64,000 nt of DNA. Origin: Runella zeae DSM 19591 (lineage in GTDB: Bacteria > Bacteroidota > Bacteroidia > Cytophagales > Spirosomataceae). Shown here piece by piece: positions 1-8,444 of this stretch. The translations under genes and the position numbers were made by a program. Location of the stretch: positions 87,535 through 151,534 of the forward strand of contig NZ_AUIF01000030.1 in assembly GCF_000423565.1 (NCBI RefSeq). Reading direction: 5' to 3'. Below the pieces are notes generated by a model that was not told the DNA's origin, made no database searches, and saw only the letters and a program-made list of their open reading frames with translations. Every line of letters starts with the position of its first letter. Position 1 is the stretch's first letter.

Positions 1-18
1 AAATTTGAAGAAAAAGGA

Positions 19-1299
19 ATGTCGGAATATCGATTGGGATGGATTGGATACGCTGACAAACATCTGCTCCAAAACGACAATATCGTGCAGTACTGGATTG
101 ATTCTCTTCAAGAACTGAAGCAATTGGCTGCTTCGACCAATCACCGAGAACTACACAATCATGCAGTGTATGTGGCAGCAGAAGAGGATGCTTTTAAAGC
201 AGAGATATTTCGACTGGTAGATAAGCAATATCAAGAGAGAGTTGAAACCACTGCTGAGGTCAAAGAACAAGAAAACAGTTATAAAAAAAATCAGGAACGT
301 CCCGCGATTCCACTCAACTATATCTTGTATGGCCCTCCCGGAACGGGTAAAACCTACGAACTCCAACAACTCTGTCAGGGGTATAACTATAAATTTGTGA
401 CATTTCACCAATCCTTTAGTTATGAGGAGTTTGTGGAAGGGATTCGCCCCGAAACCCTCGGCGACAAAATCAGCTATCGAGTCCGTAAAGGAGTTTTTTA
501 TGAGGCTTGTTTAGAGGCAATCCGACAGGCGGATTATCATTCTTTTGAGGGGTGTATTGGGGATACAGCCGAAAATCGACAACAAAAAATGGCGCAAGCT
601 GCTCCTGTATTGATTGTGATTGATGAAATCAATCGGGGCAACATCGCCAAAGTATTTGGAGAGTTGATTACGTTGTTGGAGCCTTCTAAGCGGCTTGGCG
701 CCGACCACGAACTGTGGCTTACACTCCCTTACTCGCAGGAGCGTTTTGGGGTTCCTTCAAATTTGTACGTAGTAGGAACCATGAACTCCGCCGACCGCTC
801 CATTGCCTTGTTGGATACGGCACTACGTCGTCGATTTCATTTTGCCGAACGTCCTCCCAAAGAGTCACTTCTTGACGATGTAACCATTGAAAATACCAAC
901 TTGGGTAAGCTCCTGAAAACCATCAATGAGCGTATTGAGTTTTTGTACGACCGCGACCACGTCATTGGTCATGCGTACTTTTGGGGAATAGATACTTTCG
1001 AAAAACTCTGTAAAGTAATGAGAGACCAAATCTTGCCTTTGCTTCAGGAGTATTTCTACGACGATTGGCGAAAAATTCAGTTGGTACTAGGCGATAATGA
1101 GCGCTGGGAAAAGCCGCTGGATTGTCAATTGGTACAGGTGAAAAAGCAATATACTTCATCGCTCGAACGAGAGCTTTTTGGGGAACACCTCGACTACGCC
1201 GAAAATCGAATTACCTTTCAGCTCAATGAGGCGCTTGTAGAAGGGCGTTTTGAAGATTTGTCCAAGGATATGTTTAAGTGGGTTTATGAGAAAAAATAG
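19..1299 (+). CDS. McrB-like AAA+ ATPase (possibly 5' partial)
   Basis: The product is a P-loop NTPase of the McrB/AAA_5 group. Walker A (GPPGTGKT) lies at about residues 105-112, Walker B ([12 protein letters not shown]) near 197, and the sensor-region motif MNSADRS near 255, a hallmark of McrB motor subunits of modification-dependent restriction systems. The reading frame is open to base 1, so the first ATG at 19 (after an A/G-rich stretch that could be a ribosome binding site) may be internal and a DNA-binding N-terminal domain may lie outside the window. No McrC nuclease gene follows. Instead a CoxE-type VWA gene begins 48 bases downstream, so this ATPase may work as a MoxR-like partner of a VWA protein rather than in restriction. 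The family call is secure; the role is inference. Confidence 0.8.
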   Translation: MSEYRLGWIGYADKHLLQNDNIVQYWIDSLQELKQLAASTNHRELHNHAVYVAAEEDAFKAEIFRLVDKQYQERVETTAEVKEQENSYKKNQERPAIPLNYILYGPPGTGKTYELQQLCQGYNYKFVTFHQSFSYEEFVEGIRPETLGDKISYRVRKGVFYEACLEAIRQADYHSFEGCIGDTAENRQQKMAQAAPVLIVIDEINRGNIAKVFGELITLLEPSKRLGADHELWLTLPYSQERFGVPSNLYVVGTMNSADRSIALLDTALRRRFHFAERPPKESLLDDVTIENTNLGKLLKTINERIEFLYDRDHVIGHAYFWGIDTFEKLCKVMRDQILPLLQEYFYDDWRKIQLVLGDNERWEKPLDCQLVQVKKQYTSSLERELFGEHLDYAENRITFQLNEALVEGRFEDLSKDMFKWVYEKK

Positions 1300-1346
1300 A
1301 TATTTTGTTAGAAACTTAATCTCCTGAATAAAAGCTCTCCGTATAG

Positions 1347-2495
1347 TTGTCAAATCTCATCACTCGCCAAACCGAACTTTCGGCTCATGTAGTCGCTTTT
1401 AGCCGTTTTTTAAGGGCTAAGGGCATTCCTGTAGGCCCCGATAGAGAAGCCGATGCGCTCAAAGCCTTGGCCGAAATCAATATGGGAGATGAACTTCAAT
1501 TTTATTTGGCTTTGCGTAGTATCTTTCCACAAAACAGAAAACAGCTTCGGGAGTTTGATGAATTGTATGCAAAATATTGGAAAGAACTTGCCAAAGCCGT
1601 GGATGCCAAAATCAAAGACGATGCCCAAGAAACCAAAACTAAAAAGAAAAAAAATAAACAAAATGGCGAGGCCTCTTTTGAAGCACTAAAAAACTGGCTA
1701 CATGGCAATCGACAACCCGAGGTAGAAGAATTGGCATCTTATAGTTTAGGGGAATCGCTTTCTCAAAAAGATTTTGGCTCGTATACCGACGAAGACTTAC
1801 ACGAAGCGCGCCAAATCATCAGACTGCTGGTGCAACGGATGGCCAAAACCAAGAGTCGTCGCTATACGGCGGCGCGGAGTGGAGGGCATTTGGATTTGCG
1901 AAGGGTATTGCGCAACAACTTCCGTAAAGGAGAAGAAATCATAGATTTGTTTTATCGCAAGCCCGCCCGCAACAAAATACGGCTTGTGCTTTTGTGTGAC
2001 GTGAGCAAGTCAATGGAGCTTTATAGCCGATTTTGGGTGCAGTTTATGTATGCTTTCCAAACCTTATATCAATCTATCGAAACCTTTGTTTTTAGTACGC
2101 GTTTGTGTCGAATTACGGAAGATTTGAAAGAAATGGATTATACCAAAGCCCTTGAAAATCTTTCCGAAAAAGTTCCAAACTGGTCGGGTGGGACAGATAT
2201 AGGAGCGGCTATCAGTGAATTTGTGAAAGAATATGCCATGCGAAAACTTAACACTCGCACTATTGTGCTGATTGTGAGTGATGGCATGGATGTAGGCGAG
2301 GGTGATGATTTAGCCCAAAATATGGAGCGGATTCGTCGGAAAGCTCGAAGGGTGATTTGGCTCAATCCGCTGGCAGGCTCACCCAACTATCGTCCCGAAG
2401 TAAAAGCCCTAAAGACGGTTTTGCCGTACTTAGATTTACATGCTCCCGCTCATAATCTCGAAAGCCTCAAAAAAGTAGTAGAACAGTTGCGGTGA
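1347..2495 (+). CDS. VWA domain protein, CoxE family
   Basis: 382 residues. The C-terminal half is a von Willebrand A domain with the MIDAS metal site: DVSKS near residue 218, GGTD near 281 and VSDG near 310. The N-terminal half is basic, with a Lys-rich stretch around residues 95-105, as in CoxE-family proteins, which pair with MoxR-type AAA+ ATPases to mature metalloenzymes such as molybdenum hydroxylases. An in-frame TAG directly precedes the TTG used here and no in-frame ATG occurs before the conserved region, so TTG is the likely start. It sits between the AAA+ gene and a MoaD-like gene on the same strand, which fits a chaperone pair for a molybdenum enzyme, but no such enzyme is visible here. 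Confidence 0.85.
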   Translation: MSNLITRQTELSAHVVAFSRFLRAKGIPVGPDREADALKALAEINMGDELQFYLALRSIFPQNRKQLREFDELYAKYWKELAKAVDAKIKDDAQETKTKKKKNKQNGEASFEALKNWLHGNRQPEVEELASYSLGESLSQKDFGSYTDEDLHEARQIIRLLVQRMAKTKSRRYTAARSGGHLDLRRVLRNNFRKGEEIIDLFYRKPARNKIRLVLLCDVSKSMELYSRFWVQFMYAFQTLYQSIETFVFSTRLCRITEDLKEMDYTKALENLSEKVPNWSGGTDIGAAISEFVKEYAMRKLNTRTIVLIVSDGMDVGEGDDLAQNMERIRRKARRVIWLNPLAGSPNYRPEVKALKTVLPYLDLHAPAHNLESLKKVVEQLR

Positions 2496-2546
2496 ATGTT
2501 TTTGAAATAAGAAATGTTCTAACGACTATAGATATTTTGGTATCGC

Positions 2547-2789
2547 ATGAACTTAAAAATTATCGCTTTTGGCATTGCCAAAGAAATCATCGGACAGCTG
2601 GAGCATTCAGTAGAGCTGCCAGATACAGCTACGGTAGCTGATTTGAAATTAGTTTTGATTCAACAATTCCCTGATTTTCAAAAATTAGCTTCTCTTCGCG
2701 TAGCGATCAATACCGAATACGCCAACGACGATGCAGTGCTACGCGTCAATGATGAAATTGTGCTGATTCCGCCCGTAAGTGGAGGCTAA
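2547..2789 (+). CDS. moaD: MoaD/ThiS-like sulfur carrier protein
   Basis: 80 residues with the ubiquitin-like beta-grasp pattern of molybdopterin synthase small subunits, ending in the diagnostic Gly-Gly tail (PPVSGG) whose terminal glycine is thiocarboxylated and donates sulfur. Length is normal for MoaD. No moaE or moeB is adjacent. The position after the VWA gene suggests a link to molybdenum cofactor biology. ThiS cannot be fully excluded from sequence alone, but the motif ALRVAINxEY and the length favour MoaD. Confidence 0.8.
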   Translation: MNLKIIAFGIAKEIIGQLEHSVELPDTATVADLKLVLIQQFPDFQKLASLRVAINTEYANDDAVLRVNDEIVLIPPVSGG

Positions 2790-2800
2790 AAATGTGTTAA

Positions 2801-3676
2801 TTGTCTAATTCTTCTAAACATAACTATTCCTTGAAACTCATCGAATGCCCACGGGATGCCATGCAAGGTCTTCCTAATTTTGTGCCGACAGATGTCAAAA
2901 TCAACTATTTGAATAGCCTGCTGCAAGTGGGTTTTGATACGCTTGATTTTGGGAGTTTTGTTTCTCCCAAAGCCATTCCGCAAATGCGTGATACTGCTGA
3001 GGTGGTAAGCCAACTTGATATGTCGACTACCAAAACCAAATTGCTTGCAATCATTGCTAATCTCCGAGGCGCAGAAGAAGCCGCTCATTTTGACGAAATT
3101 AGTTATTTGGGTTTTCCTTTGTCGGTCTCCGAAACCTTCCAACTCAAAAATACCAATAAGACTATCGAAGCGGCCTTTGGGGAAGTGGGCGAAATTCAGA
3201 ATGTTTGTGTAAAATCAAACAAACAACTGGTCGTGTATCTGTCAATGGGCTTTGGTAATCCTTACGGCGAAGCCTATAGCCCAGAGCTTGTGGAGCAGTT
3301 TGCGGAGCGATTGGTAGGAATGGGGATTCACATTATAGCCCCTTCGGATACCATAGGGAGTAGCACTACCGACGCAATCAAGACTTTGTTTGGGCATCTT
3401 ATCAAACGTTTTCCTGAGGTAGAGTTTGGAGCTCATTTACATGCTAAGTCAAGCCATGTACCCAAAAAAGTAAAAGCTGCTTTCAAAGCAGGCGTCAAAA
3501 GGATGGATTGTGCGGTGAGGGGATTTGGAGGATGTCCACTTGCCGAAAATGAGCTTGTCGGGAATATGGCTACTGAATTGGTAGTGGGGGAGTTGCGTCA
3601 GCTGGGGGCTAAGGTCGAGATTGACGAAATAAAATTGGCACAGGCTATGTTGTCTTCTCAATATGTGTTTGGGTAG
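2801..3676 (+). CDS. mvaB: Hydroxymethylglutaryl-CoA lyase
   Basis: 291 residues with the HMGL-like TIM-barrel fold. This enzyme cleaves HMG-CoA to acetyl-CoA and acetoacetate in leucine catabolism or ketone body metabolism. The N-terminal ECPRDAMQGL matches the family's active-site Arg-Asp motif, and GFGGCPLAENELVGNMATE near residues 237-255 matches the catalytic cysteine signature of HMG-CoA lyases. The start is a TTG directly after an in-frame stop, 11 bases past the moaD stop; there is no ATG before the conserved motif. The product is cytosolic. It could be another DRE-TIM acyl-CoA lyase, but the GGCP...NMATE signature argues for HMGL. Confidence 0.88.
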   Translation: MSNSSKHNYSLKLIECPRDAMQGLPNFVPTDVKINYLNSLLQVGFDTLDFGSFVSPKAIPQMRDTAEVVSQLDMSTTKTKLLAIIANLRGAEEAAHFDEISYLGFPLSVSETFQLKNTNKTIEAAFGEVGEIQNVCVKSNKQLVVYLSMGFGNPYGEAYSPELVEQFAERLVGMGIHIIAPSDTIGSSTTDAIKTLFGHLIKRFPEVEFGAHLHAKSSHVPKKVKAAFKAGVKRMDCAVRGFGGCPLAENELVGNMATELVVGELRQLGAKVEIDEIKLAQAMLSSQYVFG

Positions 3677-3687
3677 TAAGCAAAGTG

Positions 3688-3720
3688 AGACGTTCCAAGT
3701 TTTCAAAACTTGGAACGTCT
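3688..3720. terminator. Perfect 16-bp-arm hairpin between convergent genes
   Basis: AGACGTTCCAAGTTTT is followed by one base and its exact reverse complement. It lies between the convergent HMG-CoA lyase and DUF2480 genes and has T-rich sequence beyond both arms, so it could terminate in either direction. The core resembles the arms of the dispersed palindrome near 22.4 kb (ACTTGGAAAGTC). Confidence 0.65.
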
Positions 3721-3752
3721 ATTTATCTCTAAAGCTAACCCATTGGCATCTT

Positions 3753-4277
3753 TTAAGTGGTAGTGGCCAATGCTTTGGGTCTTTTGTAAAGTGGAACTGT
3801 GCTGCAAGGCTCGCCAAACATCAAAGTCTGAACCACGGGTTGAAGTTTGCGGGTGATTTCTACATAAGCCGCCGTCGGAACGGGATGCTTGCTGCACCCT
3901 TTCACTACCACGCGTGCATCTCTGTATTCTTCAGGGTTGATGCTGGTGATGGCATCAAAAAAGAGCTTTTCTTCCAAATCATTGAGGTCTCCAAAAACCA
4001 CCGTATGGGCATAAGGACTTAGGTGTAAGGTCAATAACATGTAAGCCCAAGTAGGAATAATGGCGTCTTCACTACAGCCCACTGCCACATTTTTGCCTGT
4101 GTATTGGGCCCAATCATGATTTTTTAAGAATTCCCTAAAATCCTTCTCTTTCAGAATCATTCCCATAAACAGGTTGTCTTTGAGGTCATAAACCACTCGC
4201 TCCCCTTGATGATAATAGTCTTCTAGGTCTAAAGTAATAAGGCCGCTTTTAGCTACGCGATTGATGATTTCTTCCAT
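3753..4277 (-). CDS. DUF2480 family protein
   Basis: 174 residues. The pattern MEEIINRVAxSGLITLDLEDYY at the start and the Cys-containing motifs VAVGCSEDAIIPTWAYMLL and KGCSKHPVP are typical of the DUF2480 family found in Bacteroidota. No signal peptide or membrane segment, so it is probably cytosolic. The function is unknown. It is convergent with the HMG-CoA lyase gene, with a strong hairpin between them, and stands alone on its strand. Confidence 0.8.
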   Translation of the reverse strand: MEEIINRVAKSGLITLDLEDYYHQGERVVYDLKDNLFMGMILKEKDFREFLKNHDWAQYTGKNVAVGCSEDAIIPTWAYMLLTLHLSPYAHTVVFGDLNDLEEKLFFDAITSINPEEYRDARVVVKGCSKHPVPTAAYVEITRKLQPVVQTLMFGEPCSTVPLYKRPKALATTT

Positions 4278-4465
4278 TTTCTATATCGTTGTGGATGATT
4301 GGTCCGCCACAAACCAAATATCCCTATCTGTTTTTTTTAAAAATAAGGCTAAACTATACTTGTATTCTAACAAAGATTGACAATTGAAAGTTTGACCTAA
4401 AAAAGATTCCTTCCTTTTTTAGACGCTTTTGTAGGTTTTATCAATACTTACAGCGTGACAAATGC

Positions 4466-4473
4466 TACCTTTG
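4466..4473 (+). promoter_or_regulatory. Bacteroidota -7 element of cca
   Basis: TACCTTTG matches the Bacteroidota -7 consensus TAnnTTTG and lies 23 bases before the ATG of the CCA-adding enzyme gene. I see no clear -33 TTTG at the usual spacing. Confidence 0.45.
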
Positions 4474-4495
4474 TAGATTGTAAAGTTAGTTAAAA

Positions 4496-5914
4496 ATGAA
4501 TTTTCACGAAGTTTTAGAAAAACATCCCATATTTGAAGTAATTGCTCAATGTGCCACTGACCTAGGCGTAGACGCTTATGTGATAGGTGGTTATGTGCGA
4601 GATTTGATATTAAAGCGTCCCTCCAAAGACATCGATGTAGTGAGTGTAGGCAGTGGCATCGCCTTAGCCGAAAGCGTGGCCCACAAGCTTGGCGTACAAG
4701 TCAATGTCTTTAAAAACTTTGGAACGGCTCAGTTGAAGGTTGAAGATTTAGAAGTGGAGTTTGTAGGGGCGCGTCGTGAATCGTATCGTACCGAATCCCG
4801 AAAACCTATTGTAGAAGATGGTACACTCCAAGACGACCAAAATCGCCGTGATTTTACCATCAATGCCATGGGGATAAGCCTGCATTCCAAAACTTTTGGG
4901 GAATTGGTCGACCCTTTCAATGGCATGGGGGATTTACGAAAAAAAATAATACGAACCCCCCTCAATCCCGAAATTACCTTCTCCGACGATCCGCTGCGTA
5001 TGATGCGAGCGGTGCGTTTTGCGTCTCAGTTGAACTTTGACATAGATGCCGATACCTTTGACGGGCTGATTAAAACCGCTGAGCGAATTGATATTATTTC
5101 AAAAGAACGTATCAATGACGAACTCAATAAAATCATTCTATCGCCCGTACCATCGTATGGATTCAAGTTGCTACACCAAGCGGGTATCTTGAAAAGAATT
5201 TTTCCGGAGTTTGTAGAGCTGCTAGGTGCTCAATATCAAGATGGCAAAGGGCATAAAGATAATTTCTACCATACTTTACAAGTCTTAGACAATATTTCCA
5301 AAAATACGGATAACCTTTGGCTTCGATGGGCAGCTATCATGCACGACATAGCCAAGCCTGCTACCAAGCGTTTTGACCCTAAAGTAGGGTGGACTTTTCA
5401 TGGGCACGAAGACCTTGGCGCGCGCCTTACACCACGGATTTTTCGTCAGATGAAGCTCCCTATGAACGAAAATATGAAATTTGTTCAGAAGCTGGTGCGG
5501 TTGCATTTGAGACCTATTGCCCTCACCAAGGAAGAAGTCACTGACTCGGCACTGCGGCGGCTCCTCTTTGATGCGGGAGATGATTTAGAGGCTCTCATGA
5601 CGCTTTGTAGGGCCGATATTACTTCCAAAAATCCTGACAAAGTCAAGAAGCATTTGACCAATTTTGATAAAGTTGAGCAAAAACTTTATGATTTAGAAGA
5701 AAGAGACCAAATCCGAAATTTCCAGCCCGTGATTTCGGGTGAAGTCATCATGAAAACATTTGGTATTTCGCCTTCTGCCGAAGTCGGTATCATCAAAACC
5801 GCCGTTCGTGAGGCTATTTTGGACGGTATCATTCCTAATATCTATGAACCTGCCTTCGCTTTTATGGTTGAAGAAGGAAAAAAACTAGGGCTTACTCCCC
5901 AAACCGCTTCTTAA
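4496..5914 (+). CDS. cca: CCA tRNA nucleotidyltransferase with HD domain
   Basis: 472 residues. The protein adds or repairs the 3' CCA end of tRNAs (class II nucleotidyltransferase). The nucleotidyltransferase head has GGYVRD near residues 31-36 and the catalytic DID carboxylates (KDIDVV) near 45-48. The RRDFTINAM motif follows near 119, then the poly(A)-polymerase/tRNA-NT RNA-binding helix region, and an HD phosphohydrolase motif (MHDIAKP) near 283. The HD domain is common in the bacterial enzymes. Length is normal. The gene stands alone between convergent and divergent neighbours, with its own promoter. Confidence 0.93.
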   Translation: MNFHEVLEKHPIFEVIAQCATDLGVDAYVIGGYVRDLILKRPSKDIDVVSVGSGIALAESVAHKLGVQVNVFKNFGTAQLKVEDLEVEFVGARRESYRTESRKPIVEDGTLQDDQNRRDFTINAMGISLHSKTFGELVDPFNGMGDLRKKIIRTPLNPEITFSDDPLRMMRAVRFASQLNFDIDADTFDGLIKTAERIDIISKERINDELNKIILSPVPSYGFKLLHQAGILKRIFPEFVELLGAQYQDGKGHKDNFYHTLQVLDNISKNTDNLWLRWAAIMHDIAKPATKRFDPKVGWTFHGHEDLGARLTPRIFRQMKLPMNENMKFVQKLVRLHLRPIALTKEEVTDSALRRLLFDAGDDLEALMTLCRADITSKNPDKVKKHLTNFDKVEQKLYDLEERDQIRNFQPVISGEVIMKTFGISPSAEVGIIKTAVREAILDGIIPNIYEPAFAFMVEEGKKLGLTPQTAS

Positions 5915-5952
5915 ACTTGTCAGTAGCATTTAGGGGTGAGTTAAGTAAAATT

Positions 5953-6276
5953 TTATTTGGGCTTCGGCACGGGCATTTCATCAATGCCTAAAGTACTCAA
6001 GGTAGGATTGAGAATTTGGGGGGTAATGGTGATTTTGAATACTTTGTAGCCTGCCACATCAAAATCACAACTATACTTTCCTTTGGCGTGTAGGCTTCGG
6101 TACACTGCCGAATAATTGAGCTTAAGAGGCCACCCGTTGAGGGCAAGTTGAGCGGAGATATTTTCGATGGTCTTCTTCAAATTTGAAAAATAACTCACAA
6201 ACGGCTCTCTCTCTCGAAGGTTGTTGAGGGCACCTATATAGGTGACTTTTACTTCGTATATCGTTTGTTGCAACAT
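5953..6276 (-). CDS. Hypothetical protein, 107 aa
   Basis: I do not recognise this protein. It has no signal peptide or membrane segment, alternates charged and hydrophobic residues and ends in a Pro-Lys tail. It converges with cca, with 38 bases between stops. Its upstream region holds a perfect 14-bp palindrome (GTAGTTTAAACTAC, 6298-6311) only 22 bases before the start codon, so it may be autoregulated or controlled by whatever binds there. Confidence 0.6.
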   Translation of the reverse strand: MLQQTIYEVKVTYIGALNNLREREPFVSYFSNLKKTIENISAQLALNGWPLKLNYSAVYRSLHAKGKYSCDFDVAGYKVFKITITPQILNPTLSTLGIDEMPVPKPK

Positions 6277-6297
6277 CGCTTAGGGGTTGGGATAAGT

Positions 6298-6350
6298 GTA
6301 GTTTAAACTACTTTTTGCAATAATAATCCGTTTTTTTGAAAAATTATTAC
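6298..6350. repeat. Palindrome-containing repeat, copy 1
   Basis: The perfect palindrome GTAGTTTAAACTAC (6298-6311) is followed, after exactly 25 bases, by TGAAAAATTAT. The same arrangement and spacing recur at 6458. It looks like an operator or a small regulatory repeat. Confidence 0.6.
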
Positions 6351-6457
6351 ATTATTTTCTGGCCAATCTTGATTGGCTTAATGTGACGAAAGCCTTTTAG
6401 TGCTTTTTATAATGACTGTTTTTCAGCGTCCCAAATGCAAGGAGATAACAGCACGAG

Positions 6458-6512
6458 GTAGTTTAAACTACATTTTATGAAATTTCTTCATATTTCTGAA
6501 AAATTATGATTC
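6458..6512. repeat. Palindrome-containing repeat, copy 2
   Basis: Second copy of GTAGTTTAAACTAC (6458-6471), again 25 bases before TGAAAAATTAT (6497). It starts exactly 160 bases after copy 1. The sequence between palindrome and tail differs from copy 1, so the two motifs are more conserved than what separates them. Confidence 0.6.
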
Positions 6513-6578
6513 TATTTTTCATTCCATAAACTATTTAGTAGCCTTCGGCGTTTTATATACATCTGCGTCACTCCGCAA

Positions 6579-6608
6579 CAAAAGCCGCTTCCTCAAAAGC
6601 GGCTTTTG
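6579..6608 (+). terminator. Intrinsic terminator-like hairpin
   Basis: The arms CAAAAGCCGCTT and AAGCGGCTTTTG form a 12-bp stem with a 6-base loop, followed by CTATTTTTAA. No ORF ends nearby on the plus strand. Confidence 0.6.
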
Positions 6609-6880
6609 CTATTTTTAATCATCTGCTTTGGGCAATTGTATTCCAACCTAGCGTACTAATGTTACGCTTTTGAAGAGGTTGGTCTGTTTTCTTTCTGCTC
6701 GTTTTTGTAGGCTGTCGTAGCTGTAGTGGTGGTAATAGCTGCTCTGAAATCAGACAAACTGCTTATGTTTCTTTTTCGTTGATTTTTATTGGAAAATGGT
6801 TTGAAATAAAAAATAATATTTTGGCGAGTTAATTTCTTGTAGAGCTATTAGTTCGTGTGTAAATTGCGTTTGTCAAAAAT

Positions 6881-6888
6881 TACTTTTG
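6881..6888 (+). promoter_or_regulatory. Possible -7 element (TACTTTTG)
   Basis: Matches TAnnTTTG and lies 34 bases before the start of the downstream secreted protein gene. A TTG occurs 14 bases upstream, shorter than the usual spacing, so the call is tentative. Confidence 0.35.
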
Positions 6889-6922
6889 CACCCATTCATT
6901 TAAAAGTGCCCTTTTTTCATAT

Positions 6923-7660
6923 ATGAAGAAACTTTACCTGCTACCTTTGTTTTTTTTTGCTTCTTTTTCAAATTCTTTTGCACTCGAAAAAAACGCTTGG
7001 AACGATTTTGAGGGAAAAATTGGCACCTCAGAAATGAGAATTTCTCTTTTTCTTTTTGACGATGGCGTCATCAAAGGAAATTATCTCTATAAAAGGTATC
7101 AGACCAAAATTGAAATTACGGGACATCTGAAAGGCGATGAAATCGAACTGACCGAAACCTTCAACGAAAAAGAAACGGGTTTTTTCAAAGGAAAAGTGAT
7201 TAGCGGTGATTTGGAAATGCTTGAAGGAGATTGGAACAATCCCTCTGGTACCAAAAGAGTAAAGTTCAAAATGACCCTAGCGACTATTTGTAGTGGAAGC
7301 TATGAGCGCCGTTACAGTGATTTGTACGGTACAACCGTCGAGGTGGAAGAGTTTGTGAAGCGGCTTAAGTCGGCGATATTGATGAATGATAGAAGATGGG
7401 TGTCAAATCATGTTTGTTATCCTATTTCGGTGGTTGTGGGTAAAAAACAACTGGAAATAGTAGACCCCAAAAGTTTTTCGAGGATGTTTAATGTGATATT
7501 TCATCCAAAATTTAAAGCTGATTTGCCATTTTATTACTGGGCCAATCTTTTCACCGATGGCCAAGTGGCGGTATTTGGATCAGGGCAAATCTGGATTAAC
7601 AATAAGCCCGATGACGGCGTCACTCCTTTGGATTATTGTATCGTAGCTATCCACAACTGA
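6923..7660 (+). CDS. Secreted hypothetical protein, 245 aa
   Basis: A signal peptide is clear (MKKLYLLPLFFFASFSNSFA, cleavage after about residue 20). The first half has the repetitive beta-strand pattern seen in small secreted proteins that describe an 'effect on molecule' barrel (GKIGTSEMRISL, GxYLYKR, GHLKGDEIEL). The second half (from about 130) is different, with VEEFVKRLKSAI and ISVVVGKKQLEI. It is probably periplasmic or surface-exposed. I cannot assign a function. It stands alone with its own promoter and no obvious partner. Confidence 0.65.
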   Translation: MKKLYLLPLFFFASFSNSFALEKNAWNDFEGKIGTSEMRISLFLFDDGVIKGNYLYKRYQTKIEITGHLKGDEIELTETFNEKETGFFKGKVISGDLEMLEGDWNNPSGTKRVKFKMTLATICSGSYERRYSDLYGTTVEVEEFVKRLKSAILMNDRRWVSNHVCYPISVVVGKKQLEIVDPKSFSRMFNVIFHPKFKADLPFYYWANLFTDGQVAVFGSGQIWINNKPDDGVTPLDYCIVAIHN

Positions 7661-7822
7661 TTCACTTCAATGCCTTTTTTGGGGCAATCACGCCAGAACT
7701 TTTCTTAGCCTTTTTGTTGAAAAAGGCTTTGTTTTGGTATATTCTAATCCGTTTTTAATCTCTCCCTCTATATTCTAATTGCATTCTAATTCAGGTCTTA
7801 GGCGTCTTTAATGTGGCTGTTG

Positions 7823-7830
7823 TAGCTTTG
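7823..7830 (+). promoter_or_regulatory. Possible -7 element (TAGCTTTG)
   Basis: Matches the Bacteroidota TAnnTTTG consensus about 105 bases before the ATG of the UspA-like gene. No good -33 element is visible. Confidence 0.3.
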
Positions 7831-7934
7831 TAGATGTAGAGACAAAGCTTCAAACGATTGGTCAAATTGTATACAGAATTTTGCTTAAAAAAATCTTAAA
7901 CAAAATTCGCTCAATTAGACTCCCTAAGAAACGT

Positions 7935-8414
7935 ATGAAAAAAACGATACTCATTCCGACCGATTTTTCTATTGAATCTTTGATGTTGTTGAAGCGAGCT
8001 ATCGTGAATGTGGAAGCGGATGAACTTGATATTATTTTAATGTTTTCGGCTTATTCGCCAGATTCTATTACGGAGTTGCTGTTTTACTCTCCCAAAGAAA
8101 TGGTGGATAAACTAATAACGGATGATTTTAAGGAAGCATGTAGTATTCTCCAAAACAAATACTCTTCCAAAATAGCGAGTATAACCATAGAAGTATTTCA
8201 TGGTGAAAGCAGAAGTGTGTTTAATCATTTGGTCGAAAGTCGGCAGATTCAGGAGGCATTTATTCCTAAGAAATATAGTTTTAGACATCATAAAAATAGC
8301 TTTGATCCACTGCCTTTTATTCGCCAAAGCTCACTCCAAATCACAGAAATAGAGTGGGAGACTAACAAGAAAAAGCCCGAAAAAGACAGTATTGCGGAGT
8401 TGTTTTTGGATTGA
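7935..8414 (+). CDS. Degenerate UspA-like protein
   Basis: The ATG at 7935 opens with MKKTILIPTDFSIESLMLLKRA, the first strand and helix of universal stress proteins (IPTDFS). The frame extends upstream to a TTG at 7881, but that adds only a basic leader. About 159 residues. The C-terminal nucleotide-binding signature of ATP-binding Usp proteins (GxxG-x9-G[ST]) is not visible, and the last third is charged and unlike the family. The SulP transporter gene starts 30 bases downstream, so the two are probably one operon and this may be a regulatory partner of the transporter, by inference. Confidence 0.6.
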   Translation: MKKTILIPTDFSIESLMLLKRAIVNVEADELDIILMFSAYSPDSITELLFYSPKEMVDKLITDDFKEACSILQNKYSSKIASITIEVFHGESRSVFNHLVESRQIQEAFIPKKYSFRHHKNSFDPLPFIRQSSLQITEIEWETNKKKPEKDSIAELFLD

Positions 8415-8444
8415 GACAGAATCGAATCGTAACCAAATACAACA

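Larger units (their letters stand above)
6277..6922. other. 646-bp gene-free stretch
   Basis: No convincing coding region. It holds the two GTAGTTTAAACTAC repeats, a small hairpin GCCAATC/GATTGGC (6362-6377), a strong terminator-like hairpin (6579-6608) and a possible promoter at 6881. The terminator has no protein gene pointing into it from the left, so an unrecognised small RNA between the repeats and the hairpin is possible. Confidence 0.5.

Noticed and set aside
6600..6780. Minus-strand open frames ending near 6650
   Set aside because: No start codon with good context and no recognisable domain; repetitive Thr/Tyr-rich translations suggest chance.
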